A DNA stretch of 64,000 bases, taken from positions 9,362,001 through 9,426,000 of the forward strand of contig NZ_CP109430.1 in NCBI RefSeq assembly GCF_036250735.1, written 5' to 3'. This DNA is from Streptosporangium sp. NBC_01495. GTDB lineage: Bacteria > Actinomycetota > Actinomycetes > Streptosporangiales > Streptosporangiaceae. This document shows positions 1-8,122 of this stretch, piece after piece. A model generated the notes under the pieces. It saw only the letters and a list, made by a program, of their open reading frames with translations. It had not been told where the DNA came from and searched no databases. The position numbers and the translations under genes were made by a program. How positions within the stretch are numbered: the stretch's first letter is position 1; every line of letters starts with the position of its first letter.

Positions 1-452
1 TAGCGCTCCAGGGTGGCGTCGTTGTCGACCTCCCCGTCCGGGGTCAGGACGCCGCAGTGGCCGTGGTCGGTGAACTCGTCCAGGCAGGTGTCGGCCATCA
101 CGACCATCGCGTCACCGACGTCGGCGACCAGGTCGGCCACGGCCAGCTGGACGATTCCCTCGGGATCGTCGCCCGCTGAACCCCTGCCGTCCTTCACCGC
201 GGGGATGCCGAACAGGATCAGCCCGCCGATCCCGGCCTCGGCGGCCTCGTGGGCGGCCTTGCGCAGCGAGTCGCGGGTGTGCTGGAACACCCCGGGCATC
301 GAGCCGATCGGATTCGGCTCGGTGATGCCCTCCTTCACGAACATCGGCAGCACGAGCTCCGCCGGGTGCAGCCGGGTCCCGGCCACCATCCGGCGCATCG
401 GTGCCGTACGACGGAGCCTGCGCGGGCGGGCGACAGGGAATTGGGCCGTCAT
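1..452 (-). CDS. hemB: Delta-aminolevulinic acid dehydratase (porphobilinogen synthase), N-terminal part
   Basis: HemB condenses two 5-aminolevulinate molecules to porphobilinogen in cytoplasmic tetrapyrrole synthesis. The window holds the first 150 or so codons; the gene runs off the left edge, so the Schiff-base lysines are not visible. The N-terminus is typical of the family (RPRRLRRT, then [10 protein letters not shown]), followed by the metal-site segment [15 protein letters not shown]. Two of the three cysteines of the classical zinc site are present, and the middle one is Asp. The ATG at 452 is the natural start because the family N-terminus begins there. It is the last visible gene of the rex-hemACD-hemB operon, separated from hemD by about 325 bp of repeat-rich DNA. 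Identity is certain; the metal preference is inference. Confidence 0.95.
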   Translation of the reverse strand, partial: MTAQFPVARPRRLRRTAPMRRMVAGTRLHPAELVLPMFVKEGITEPNPIGSMPGVFQHTRDSLRKAAHEAAEAGIGGLILFGIPAVKDGRGSAGDDPEGIVQLAVADLVADVGDAMVVMADTCLDEFTDHGHCGVLTPDGEVDNDATLER

Positions 453-540
453 TGGTGTCTCCCCCTCTCCCCGGCCGGTAGGGGACTGCGGGCCGGAGGA
501 GCTCGGTTGTGTGTTCCTGGCTCGCCGCTCGGCGCGACGT

Positions 541-707
541 GGTGCCCGATCAGCGCGGCGCCGATCGTGGTGCCCGACCAACGCGACGCGGTGCCGATCG
601 TGATGCCGATCAGCACGGCGCGACGCCGGTCACGATGCCCGATCGGCGCGAGGCGATGCCGATCGTGGTGCCGACCGCGACGCCGACCGCGATGCCGGTC
701 ACGACCC
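541..707. repeat. Irregular 24-33 bp tandem repeats between hemD and hemB
   Basis: About five imperfect copies of a unit starting GCCGATCGTGGTGCC or GCCGGTCACGATGCC, spaced 33, 32, 33, 24 and 24 bp, fill the middle of the 453-778 gap. No gene was convincing here. A leftward frame (610-873) reads a hydrophobic stretch through the repeats, but it overlaps the hemD end and has Arg/Pro/Gly-rich shadow composition. The copies look like replication-slippage products of a short GC-rich motif. Confidence 0.6.
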
Positions 708-778
708 GCGGCGCTCGTCCGGGGCCGTCGAACGCGGCCCGCCCGCCCGTCGTGCGCGGGCGGCGGCCACTTCCAAGG

Positions 779-2359
779 TTACTTCGCGCGGCGCCGGGCT
801 CCCCGCCGGGTCTGCGAGGGCCTGCGGGGGGTGTCCCCCGCCACGACCGCGGCCTGCCTCTGCCTGGCACCATACTCCGCCAGCGCCGCCGCGAGGGCGG
901 AAGCCGAAGGCTTGTCGGCCATGACGTCGACGCGGAGCCCGAACTCCTCGGCGGTCTTCGCGGTCTGCGGACCGATCACGGCGATGACCGTGACGTTGTG
1001 CGGCTTGCCCGCGATGCCCACGAGGTTGCGGACGGTGCTCGACGAGGTGAACAGCACCGCGTCGAACCCGCCGCCCTTGATGGCCTCGCGGGTCGGGGCG
1101 GGCGGCGGCGCGGCGCGGACGGTCCGGTAGGCCGTCACGTCGTCGCACTCCCAGCCGAGCTCGGTCAGCCCGGCCACGAGCGTCTCGGTCGCGATGTCGG
1201 CGCGCGGCAGCAGCACCCGGTTGATCGGGTCGAGCATCGAGTCGTACGGGGGCCACTCGGCGAGCAGGCCCTCCGACGACTGCTCGCCGGACGGCATCAG
1301 GTCGGGCTTGACGCCGAAGCTCACCAGCGCCCGCGCGGTGCTGTCGCCCACGGCCGCGACCTTGAGCCCGGCGAACGCGCGGGCGTCCAGGCCGTACTCC
1401 TCGAACTTCTCGCGCACGGCCTTGACCGCGTTCGCGCTGGTGAAGGCCACCCACTCGTAGCGTCCGGTGACCAGGCCCTTGATCGCGCGGTCCATCTGCT
1501 GCGGGGTGCGCGGCGGCTCGACGGAGATCGTGGGGACCTCCTCGGGCACCGCGCCGTACGAGCGCAGCTGCTCGACCAGGCTGGCCGACTGCTCCTTGGT
1601 CCTGGGCACGAGCACCCGCCAGCCGAACAGCGGCTTGGTCTCGAACCACGACAGCCGGTCACGCATGCCGACGGCCTCGCCGACCACGATCAGCGCGGGC
1701 TCGGTCATCCCCGCGTGCTTGAGATCGGGTGCGAGCCGGCCCAGCGTGGTCACCACGGTGTGCTGCTCGGTCGTGGTGCCCGCGCTGCTGACCGCCACGG
1801 GCGTCGAGTCGGGACGGCCCGCCGCGATCAGCGCCTTGCCGATCGGGACGGCCTCGGCGACGCCGTTGTAGATCACCAGGGTGCCCGCCCCGGTGGCGTA
1901 CGCGGACCAGTCGTCGATCTGGGTCGCGTCCACGACCCGGAACTCGGGCACCGAGACCGCGGCGGGGATCCCCGCGTAGGTGAGCACCGCCGTCGCCGGC
2001 GGCACGCCGGGCACGATCTCGAAGTCCACCTCCGCCTTGGCGCAGACCGCGACCTCCTCGGTGATCGAGGAGAAGAACATCGGGTCGCCCGCGCACAGCC
2101 GTACGACGCCGCTGCCGCCCTTGGCGGCCTTGACGACCTTCAGCGAGACGGCGCCGTCCTCGGCCGCGTCGACGATCTCGACGTCCTCGCGGCAGTGGCG
2201 CAACAGCGGGCCGTACGCCTCCCGGTCGAGAATGACGACGTCCGCCCTGGAGAGCAGGTCGGCGCCGCGCAGCGTGAGCAGACCCTCATCACCGGGACCT
2301 GCGCCGACGAAGGCGACGAACCCGGACGGGCGCTCGAAGGTGGTACTTCCGGAGCTCAA
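779..2359 (-). CDS. hemD: Bifunctional uroporphyrinogen-III C-methyltransferase / uroporphyrinogen-III synthase
   Basis: A fusion of about 526 residues. Residues about 12-260 are a CobA/SUMT domain that makes precorrin-2 with SAM (FVGAGPGDEGLLT, LCAGDPMFFSS, VPGVPPATAVLTYAGIPAA). Residues about 275-510 are the HemD domain that closes and inverts hydroxymethylbilane to uroporphyrinogen III. The gene therefore sits at the branch between heme and siroheme/cobalamin. I chose the TTG at 2359, which overlaps the hemC stop (TTGA) and has AGGGGAG about 8 nt upstream; the open frame reaching back to 2671 only shadows hemC. Such fusions are normal in actinobacteria. It is translationally coupled to hemC. 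Confidence 0.93.
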   Translation of the reverse strand: MSSGSTTFERPSGFVAFVGAGPGDEGLLTLRGADLLSRADVVILDREAYGPLLRHCREDVEIVDAAEDGAVSLKVVKAAKGGSGVVRLCAGDPMFFSSITEEVAVCAKAEVDFEIVPGVPPATAVLTYAGIPAAVSVPEFRVVDATQIDDWSAYATGAGTLVIYNGVAEAVPIGKALIAAGRPDSTPVAVSSAGTTTEQHTVVTTLGRLAPDLKHAGMTEPALIVVGEAVGMRDRLSWFETKPLFGWRVLVPRTKEQSASLVEQLRSYGAVPEEVPTISVEPPRTPQQMDRAIKGLVTGRYEWVAFTSANAVKAVREKFEEYGLDARAFAGLKVAAVGDSTARALVSFGVKPDLMPSGEQSSEGLLAEWPPYDSMLDPINRVLLPRADIATETLVAGLTELGWECDDVTAYRTVRAAPPPAPTREAIKGGGFDAVLFTSSSTVRNLVGIAGKPHNVTVIAVIGPQTAKTAEEFGLRVDVMADKPSASALAAALAEYGARQRQAAVVAGDTPRRPSQTRRGARRRAK

Positions 2360-3276
2360 TGTGCTCGCTCCCCTATCAACGTGCCGGCCCCTTCCGCGAT
2401 CATCTCGGCCGCGAGGTCGCGACCGAGATCCATGGGCGCGGAAGAGCTTCCGGCGGTGGACTTGCGCACCGCGCGCCTGCCGTCGACGGCGACGACGGCG
2501 GCGGTAAGGATCAGGTTGTGCCCGCTCTCGACCGAGTACGCGCCCACCGGGGCGGCGCACCCCGCCTCCAGGGCGTTGAGCACCGCGCGCTCGGCGGTGA
2601 CCGCGGCGCGGGTGCGCGCGTCGTCGAGCACGCTCAGCAGCTCGATGAGGTCGGCCCGGTCGGAGCGGCACTCCACGGCCAGCGCCCCCTGCCCGGGGGC
2701 GGGCAGCATCTCCTCGACCTCGAAGATCTCGGAGATCTCGGCGCCGCGGCCCAGCCGGCCGAGCCCGGCGGCGGCGAGCACCACGCCCTGCAGCTCGCCG
2801 GAGGTCACCTTGCCGATGCGGGTGTCGGCGTTGCCGCGGATGGGCACGTAGTCAAGATCAGGACGGATCATCCGGAGCTGGGCGATCCGGCGCGGGGAGC
2901 CCGTGCCGATCGTCGCGCCGGGCGGCAGGTCGGCCAGCTTGGCGACGCTCACCAGGGCGTCCCTGGGGTCGTCGCGCGGCGGGATCGCCGCGATGACCAC
3001 GCGCGGGTCGGGCGTGGTGGGCAGGTCCTTCAGCGAGTGCACCGCGAAGTCGATCGCGCCCTCGATCAGCTTGTCGCGCAGCGCGCTGACGAAGACCCCG
3101 GTGCCGCCGAGCTGCGTGAGGTCGGCCTTGGTCACGTCGCCGAAGGTGGTGACACCGACCAGCTCGACGGCCGTGCCGGTCAGCTCTGTGAGGCGAGCGG
3201 CGACCAGGCCCGACTGCGTCGTCGCCATGACGCTCCGCCTCGTCCCCAGCCGGAGCGGAGGGGAAACGCTGCTCAC
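2356..3276 (-). CDS. hemC: Hydroxymethylbilane synthase (porphobilinogen deaminase)
   Basis: HemC polymerises four porphobilinogens into hydroxymethylbilane. The 306-residue protein has the usual length. Visible are the N-terminal LRLGTRRSVMATTQSG, the substrate-binding stretch FAVHSLKDLPT, GSPRRIAQL, and the dipyrromethane-cofactor cysteine in LEAGCAAPVGAY (about residue 240). The GTG start overlaps the hemA stop (GTGA), and its own stop overlaps the hemD start, so hemA, hemC and hemD are probably translationally coupled in one mRNA controlled from the rex promoter. Confidence 0.96.
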   Translation of the reverse strand: MSSVSPPLRLGTRRSVMATTQSGLVAARLTELTGTAVELVGVTTFGDVTKADLTQLGGTGVFVSALRDKLIEGAIDFAVHSLKDLPTTPDPRVVIAAIPPRDDPRDALVSVAKLADLPPGATIGTGSPRRIAQLRMIRPDLDYVPIRGNADTRIGKVTSGELQGVVLAAAGLGRLGRGAEISEIFEVEEMLPAPGQGALAVECRSDRADLIELLSVLDDARTRAAVTAERAVLNALEAGCAAPVGAYSVESGHNLILTAAVVAVDGRRAVRKSTAGSSSAPMDLGRDLAAEMIAEGAGTLIGERAH

Positions 3277-4613
3277 AGGCCTGCCTCCTTCTTGCTCGGC
3301 TCGGTGTTCTTACCCGGCTCCGGGTCGATCGTCTCGATGCGCCTCACCGCTTCGGGCACCTTCGGGTCAAGATTGAACAGCTCGCGCAGCGCCTCCGCGT
3401 AATGATCGCCCGCCGGGGACTCCGCCAGCTGCTTGACACGCACGGTGGGCTCGTGGAGCAGCTTGTCGACCACGCGCCTGACGGTCTGGGTGACCTCGTC
3501 CCTGACGCGTCCCTCAAGGTCGGGGACCCGCGCGACGAGCCGCCCGAGCTCCGCCTCGACCACCTGGGCCGCCTTGCTCCGCAGCGCCACCACGGTCGGC
3601 GTGACGCGCGCGGCGCGCTCGGCCGACAGGTAGGCGGTGACCTCCTCGGCGACGATGTCGCGCACGGCGGTGACCGCCTCGGCGCGACCGCCGTCGTCGG
3701 TGTCGGCGTCGGCCTCGCTCTTCTGCATGGTCTCCAGGTCGACCAGCGTCACACCGGGCAGCCGCCGTACGGCGGGGTCGATGTCGTGCGGCAGGGCCAG
3801 GTCCAGCAGGAACGTCTCGCGGGGGGTCACCATGTCGGCCGTGATGACCACGTCGGTGGCGCCGGTGCAGGAGATGACGAGGTCGGCCCCCGCCAGCTCG
3901 GCCACCAGGTCGCCGAATCCGGCGGCCCTGCCGCCGACCGTCTGCGCCAGCCGCACCGCGCGGTCGTGGGTCCGGTTGATCACCACGATGTCGGTGACGC
4001 CCGCCCGCTGCAGGGTCGCGGCCGACAGGGCGCTCATCGAGCCCGCGCCGACCACCAGGGCCCGCTTCCCCTGGAGGGGACCGAGGACACGCTCGGCGAG
4101 GGTGAGCCCCACCCCGACGAGGGAGGCGCCCGCCCGGTCGATGCCGGTCTCGGTGTGGGAGCGCTTGCCCACCCGCAGTGACTGCTGGACGAGCTCGTTG
4201 AGCGTCGGGCCGAGCGTGCCCTCCTTCTGGGCGAGCCTGAGCGCCGAACGCACCTGGCCGAGGATCTGACCCTCTCCCGCGACCATCGAATCGAGACCGG
4301 AGCCGACCGAGAACAGGTGCTCGACGGCGCGGTCCTCGTAGTGCACGTAGAGGTGGGAGGCCAGCTGCTCCATGGGAACGCCGGAGTGGGTGCTGAGCAG
4401 CCGGGAGAGCGAGGTCACCGCGGCGTGGAACCGGTCGACCTCGGCGTAGACCTCGACCCTGTTACACGTCGAAACGATCATGGCCTCGGCGACGTGGACG
4501 TCCTGCTGGACGTCCCGGAGCAGCTTCACCAGCGACTCCCCGGAGACGGAGACCCGTTCCAGCAGGGCCACCGGTGCCGTCCGGTGGCTCAGGCCGACGA
4601 CGAGAACGCTCAT
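3273..4613 (-). CDS. hemA: Glutamyl-tRNA reductase
   Basis: HemA reduces glutamyl-tRNA(Glu) with NADPH to glutamate-1-semialdehyde, the committed step of C5-pathway tetrapyrrole synthesis. The 446 residues are in the family range. The catalytic cysteine lies in IVSTCNRVEVYAEV (about residue 50), followed by HLFSVGSGLDSMVAGEGQILGQV and the NADPH fold at ALVVGAGSMSALSA. A C-terminal extension (about 415-446, rich in Glu, Pro and Lys) follows the dimerisation domain. It lies 67 bp after rex on the same strand, and its stop overlaps the hemC start. Regulation by Rex is inferred from the operator upstream of rex. Confidence 0.97.
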   Translation of the reverse strand: MSVLVVGLSHRTAPVALLERVSVSGESLVKLLRDVQQDVHVAEAMIVSTCNRVEVYAEVDRFHAAVTSLSRLLSTHSGVPMEQLASHLYVHYEDRAVEHLFSVGSGLDSMVAGEGQILGQVRSALRLAQKEGTLGPTLNELVQQSLRVGKRSHTETGIDRAGASLVGVGLTLAERVLGPLQGKRALVVGAGSMSALSAATLQRAGVTDIVVINRTHDRAVRLAQTVGGRAAGFGDLVAELAGADLVISCTGATDVVITADMVTPRETFLLDLALPHDIDPAVRRLPGVTLVDLETMQKSEADADTDDGGRAEAVTAVRDIVAEEVTAYLSAERAARVTPTVVALRSKAAQVVEAELGRLVARVPDLEGRVRDEVTQTVRRVVDKLLHEPTVRVKQLAESPAGDHYAEALRELFNLDPKVPEAVRRIETIDPEPGKNTEPSKKEAGL

Positions 4614-4680
4614 CGGCCCTCCCCCGCCTTCCGGTCACTCCGGGAGACCCCGTGCCCGCCGGCTCGTGCGCCGTGCCTCT

Positions 4681-5388
4681 TCACAGGTCCACCGCCTCGG
4701 GCCACTCCTCGGCCATCGCGGGCCCCCCAGTCATCCGATCCGCCTTGCGTTGCTCGTGGAACGCCAAGATCTGCAGTTCTATCGATAGGTCGACTTTACG
4801 GATATCCACGCCTTCTGGCACAGAAAGGACAACGGGGGCGAAGTTCAGGATGCTGGTGACCCCCACGGCGACGACCCGGTCGGCCACCTGCTGGGCCGCC
4901 ACGGCCGGTGTCGCGAGCACCACGATCGACACTCCCCGCCGTCTTATCACGGCTTCCAGCTCGTCGATGTGCTCCACATTCAATCCCGCTATGTGGTCGC
5001 CCACCACTTCGGGGTCCGCGTCGAGCAGCGCCGCGACCCTGAACCCGCGGGAGACGAACCCACCGTAATTGGCGAGCGCACGCCCGAGGTTACCCACTCC
5101 GACGATGGCGACGGCCCAGTCCTGGGTGAGGCCCAGCTCACGGGAGATCTGGTAGATGAGATATTCGACGTCGTAACCGACCCCGCGGGTCCCGTACGAC
5201 CCCAGGTGGGAGAGATCCTTGCGAAGCTTGGCCGAGTTGACACCCGCCGCGACGGCGAGGTCCTCCGAGCTCACGGTCGCCAGGCCACGCTCGGCCATGC
5301 CGTTCAGCGCTCGCAGATAGAGCGGCAGCCGGGCGACGGTCGCCTCGGGGATGCCGCGTTCGCGGGCTTGGGACAGACGGCGGATCAC
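4681..5388 (-). CDS. rex: Redox-sensing transcriptional repressor Rex
   Basis: Rex senses the NADH/NAD+ ratio. NAD+-bound dimers hold operators of respiratory and heme genes, and NADH releases them. The 235 residues contain an N-terminal winged helix (IPEATVARLPLYLRAL, then GVNSAKLRKDLSHLGSYGTRGVGY, residues about 12-80), a Rossmann fold with VAIVGVGNLGRAL, and the C-terminal domain-swapped helix. The GTG at 5388 is used; the frame stays open further upstream with no ATG or GTG start. Rex-hemACDB order matches Streptomyces, where Rex autoregulates this operon. The operator at 5477-5494 makes the same control very likely here. Confidence 0.96.
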   Translation of the reverse strand: MIRRLSQARERGIPEATVARLPLYLRALNGMAERGLATVSSEDLAVAAGVNSAKLRKDLSHLGSYGTRGVGYDVEYLIYQISRELGLTQDWAVAIVGVGNLGRALANYGGFVSRGFRVAALLDADPEVVGDHIAGLNVEHIDELEAVIRRRGVSIVVLATPAVAAQQVADRVVAVGVTSILNFAPVVLSVPEGVDIRKVDLSIELQILAFHEQRKADRMTGGPAMAEEWPEAVDL

Positions 5389-5476
5389 GTGCCGGAACTC
5401 CAGGGGGACAGGCGGCCGGCGCGGCCCGGACGCGACGGATGACGAGGTGAAACCACTGTCATTCAGGTTAGTCCTT

Positions 5477-5494
5477 TTGTGAACCGATGCACAA
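5477..5494. promoter_or_regulatory. Rex operator (ROP) upstream of rex
   Basis: TTGTGAACCGATGCACAA matches the published ROP consensus TTGTGAA-N4-TTCACAA at 13 of 14 specified positions and lies 89 bp upstream of the rex start. A further half site, TTCACAA, lies next to it at 5503-5509. The match is direct sequence evidence; occupancy by Rex is inferred from the family. Confidence 0.85.
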
Positions 5495-5681
5495 AGTGAG
5501 TGTTCACAATCTTGGCCGCGTCCCCCTCCGGTCCGCCGTCCGCCCCCTCACCAGGCCCTGGACCTGCGCCTTCGTCGGGCGCGGGCACCGTCGTCGCCGG
5601 GCTTTTCCGTCCGAGGGACCGGATCTTCGCCCTCTGTGGCGAGGACCGGCGCGGCGCCGCGATTCGGCTACCGTGGCGGTC

Positions 5682-5930
5682 ATGTCACCGCGAGACCATC
5701 GCATCACCCTGCTCGGCAAACCCGGTTGCCACCTGTGCGACGACGCGCGGGCGGTGATCGAGCGGGTCGCCACGGAGCTCGGCGTCCCGTGGGAGGAACG
5801 CGACATCACGGCCTCCGAGGAGGACCAGGCCCGCTACTGGGAGATGATCCCGGTCACCCTCGTCGACGGGGTGCAGCACGACTTCTGGCGCGTCGACGAG
5901 AGCCGCCTCCGCGCCGCCCTCGGCGCCTGA
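5682..5930 (+). CDS. Glutaredoxin-like thioredoxin-fold protein (glutaredoxin 2 / DUF836 type)
   Basis: A small 82-residue cytoplasmic thiol-disulfide protein. A short beta strand (ITLLGKPGC) leads into the redox motif CHLC (residues about 15-18), followed by the helix DDARAVIERVATELG and a cis-Pro region IPVTLVDG, so it is a single glutaredoxin fold without extra domains. The ATG at 5682 is chosen because the fold starts a few residues later; the frame open back to 5487 has no domain content. It is divergent from rex, and small glutaredoxin-like genes occur near rex-hem loci in other actinobacteria. The partner thiol and target are not evident. Confidence 0.85.
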   Translation: MSPRDHRITLLGKPGCHLCDDARAVIERVATELGVPWEERDITASEEDQARYWEMIPVTLVDGVQHDFWRVDESRLRAALGA

Positions 5931-6045
5931 GCCGGGAAGCTCCTCCCCTACGGCACTCGCGGGCCGTGGCGGGTGACCGGCCGTCACCGTGGGGACGTCG
6001 TCTCCGGCGCGCGGACGGCCACCCACCGGGCCGCCCGCGCCGCGC

Positions 6046-7920
6046 TCACAGCCTGAAGGCCGTCGGGAGCGGCATCACCTTCGCGGCGTTCACGGTGAGT
6101 TCGATCACATTGGTGGCGAGCACCATCACCTGGCGCTCGGTGACGAACCGCTGCGTGTGGGACTGGCGCTGGTGGTCGGTGTAGGCGACCTCGTCACGGT
6201 AGAGCTCGTAGACGATGCGCTGGAGAGGCGCCGACTTCACCGAGTGGCAGGTGTAGACGAGCGTGTCCGGCTCGGAGCGGCGCACCGCCTCGACGGTCTC
6301 CTCCGCGAGCTGGTCGAACCTCTCGCCGGTGCCGTCGAGCAGGGTGAAGACGGTGAGCAGGCCGAAGATGCTCGGCGAGGGACGGTTCGAGCCACCCGGC
6401 AGGTCACCGGCGCCACCCGGCATTCCCGGCCCGCCCTGATACCGGCCACCGGCCGGGGGGGCGGCGCCGAACGCCTGGTCGTAGCCCGGGGAGCCCCCCC
6501 GGTCATAGCCCCGGGAGCCTCCGCGCCCCTGCTCGGAGCCCGGGGAGGGCGCGCCGCCGAAGGCCTGGTCGGCGGGCATGGGCTGGAGACTGCCCGACCT
6601 GCCGGGGCCGGGCACGCCCGGCATGCCGAACTCACCGGTGCCGGGCCCCACGGGCCTGCCGAACTCGCCGGGCCTGCCGAACTCTCCGGCGCCTCCGGGC
6701 CTGCCGAACTCTCCCGTGCCTCCCGGCCTGCCGAACTCGCCGGTGCCCGGCCCCGGCTGCCTGCCGGAACCCGCGGCGCCGTGCCTGCCGAACTCGTGGG
6801 CCGGGATGTTGTACTCGCCGGTCGCGGGGCCCGCGGTCGGCATGCCGAACTGGCCGGTGACCGGTGGCGGCGGCTGCCTGCCGGGATCACCGGCGCGCCT
6901 GCCGGGGTCACCGCCGGGCGGCTGGTCGGCGGACGGCATTCCGTACTCACCCGCCATGAACATCCCCGTGGCGGGGCCGCCGAACCTGTCGTCGCCTGGG
7001 GAGGGTTGCTGCCGCATGCGCGCAGCGTAGTCGACGTCCTGCTCGCCCGCCCGGTACTCGGCCACGAGATCACCGAGGCCGGAGCGGCGGGGTGCCTCCT
7101 CGGCCAGAGCGCGGGCGGGGGGATTCTCCGGGGTCACGCGGCGGCCGGCGACCTGCACGTCACGGGGCTGGTACTCGGGGGGGCGGGGCCGCGGGGGGTT
7201 GTTCTCCCAATCGTCGTCCGCGTCGTCCGTGTCCTCGTCCTCGTCCTCGTAGGGCGCGAGCGGGCGGAGCATGACGTACCAGACCGCGGCGGCGGTGATG
7301 AATAGCAGGAGCGCGGTGAACATCCCGGGCACCGCGAAGCTGACGGCTCCGACAAGGGCGAGGCCGGTGGGGCCGAGCACCAGGAGCGCGTGCATGTTGT
7401 CGGCGTCGTAGTCGTCACCGCCGCGCCAGCGGGCGACCGCGAGCAGCAGCCCGCCCAGCAGCGCGAGCGCGACGATCACGTGGACGGCCGTGAGCAGGTA
7501 GCTCGGGGGCAGGCCCCAGTGGCGGCTGCCCAGCGGGAGGACCTTGGCGAAGTCCTTCTCCAGCAGGACCGGGTCGACCGCCAGGATCACCGTGGCGATG
7601 ACGGTGAGGGCGATCCCCAGGAGCCAGGAGGAGAACCTGGCCGCGCCCTTGCGGGCCAGCAACTGAATGACCCCGACGGCGAGCCACAGGGGCGCCAACA
7701 TGGATCCGGTCAGTTGATAAATACGGAATGTGCCCGCCCCAAAACCGATCAAGTAACCAGTGGCGATTACTCCGAGTGAGACGGAGAGAGACGCCGTCGT
7801 GATACTCCAGGCGATCAGCCAGCCCTTGGGCTCACTACGGAGGCGACTGACGAGAGCACCGGTGGCGATGGCTGCGAGCAATGCACCGGCGAAGGCGATG
7901 ACAGCGACGAGGACTTCCAT
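6046..7920 (-). CDS. Membrane protein with about seven TM helices, Gly/Pro repeats and a C-terminal monooxygenase-like domain
   Basis: About 624 residues and not a named family to me. Residues about 1-235 hold roughly seven hydrophobic helices. An acidic linker (DEDEDTDDADDD) follows, then a long Gly/Pro/Arg-rich cytoplasmic or extracellular tail with repeats of GEFGRPG type (about 330-450). The last 95 residues resemble an antibiotic-biosynthesis-monooxygenase (ABM/YgiN, dimeric alpha-beta barrel) fold: DTLVYTCHSVKSAPLQRIVYELYRDEVAYTDHQ shows the conserved YELYRDE-like strand, cut here to 20 or fewer residues as VYELYRDEVAYTDHQ. I prefer the ATG at 7920, which has GGAG five bases upstream; an ATG at 7944 has only a very close purine run. 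Function unknown. Confidence 0.75.
   Translation of the reverse strand: MEVLVAVIAFAGALLAAIATGALVSRLRSEPKGWLIAWSITTASLSVSLGVIATGYLIGFGAGTFRIYQLTGSMLAPLWLAVGVIQLLARKGAARFSSWLLGIALTVIATVILAVDPVLLEKDFAKVLPLGSRHWGLPPSYLLTAVHVIVALALLGGLLLAVARWRGGDDYDADNMHALLVLGPTGLALVGAVSFAVPGMFTALLLFITAAAVWYVMLRPLAPYEDEDEDTDDADDDWENNPPRPRPPEYQPRDVQVAGRRVTPENPPARALAEEAPRRSGLGDLVAEYRAGEQDVDYAARMRQQPSPGDDRFGGPATGMFMAGEYGMPSADQPPGGDPGRRAGDPGRQPPPPVTGQFGMPTAGPATGEYNIPAHEFGRHGAAGSGRQPGPGTGEFGRPGGTGEFGRPGGAGEFGRPGEFGRPVGPGTGEFGMPGVPGPGRSGSLQPMPADQAFGGAPSPGSEQGRGGSRGYDRGGSPGYDQAFGAAPPAGGRYQGGPGMPGGAGDLPGGSNRPSPSIFGLLTVFTLLDGTGERFDQLAEETVEAVRRSEPDTLVYTCHSVKSAPLQRIVYELYRDEVAYTDHQRQSHTQRFVTERQVMVLATNVIELTVNAAKVMPLPTAFRL
6590..6770 (-). 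repeat. GEFGRPG-coding repeats within the membrane protein
   Basis: Six to seven in-frame copies of a motif translated GEFGRPG, GEFGRPGG or GEFGMPG are encoded leftward, on units of 18-27 bp built on the plus-strand word CTGCCGAACTC. More distant copies (GQFGMPT, GEYNIP, GMFMAGEYGMP) continue to about 6980. The motif is probably a flexible linker. Confidence 0.7.
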
Positions 7921-8024
7921 GGTGTCTCCAATGCTGCCGGACATTACCCCCTAACCGGTAGCCGAACCCTAGGTTGGCTCCCGGAGCCGGTCTGAAACAA
8001 CCGACCCCACACCGTATCCGGCGA

Positions 8025-8037
8025 TTACCCCCAGTCA
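8025..8037. promoter_or_regulatory. Possible BldD-type half-palindrome upstream of bldN
   Basis: TTACCCCCAGTCA keeps the arms TnAC and GTnA of the published BldD consensus and matches 7 of 9 specified bases. It lies about 85 bp before the bldN start. BldD represses bldN in Streptomyces, so the position is sensible, but the two central mismatches make this only a candidate. Confidence 0.3.
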
Positions 8038-8122
8038 CGACGCTTCAAAGTGGATTGTGGAATTACCCGTTGATTTCTAGAGTGATCGAGCACGCCGCAC
8101 CCCCTCCCCTCAGGGATACCGG

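Noticed and set aside
2360-2671. Longer N-terminus for the hemD fusion
   Set aside because: The extra codons only read hemC out of frame; the SUMT domain begins right after the TTG at 2359, which has a ribosome site and couples to the hemC stop.
509-2851. A 780-codon rightward frame across hemB-hemD-hemC
   Set aside because: It is antisense to three well-identified hem genes with no domain; a shadow frame.
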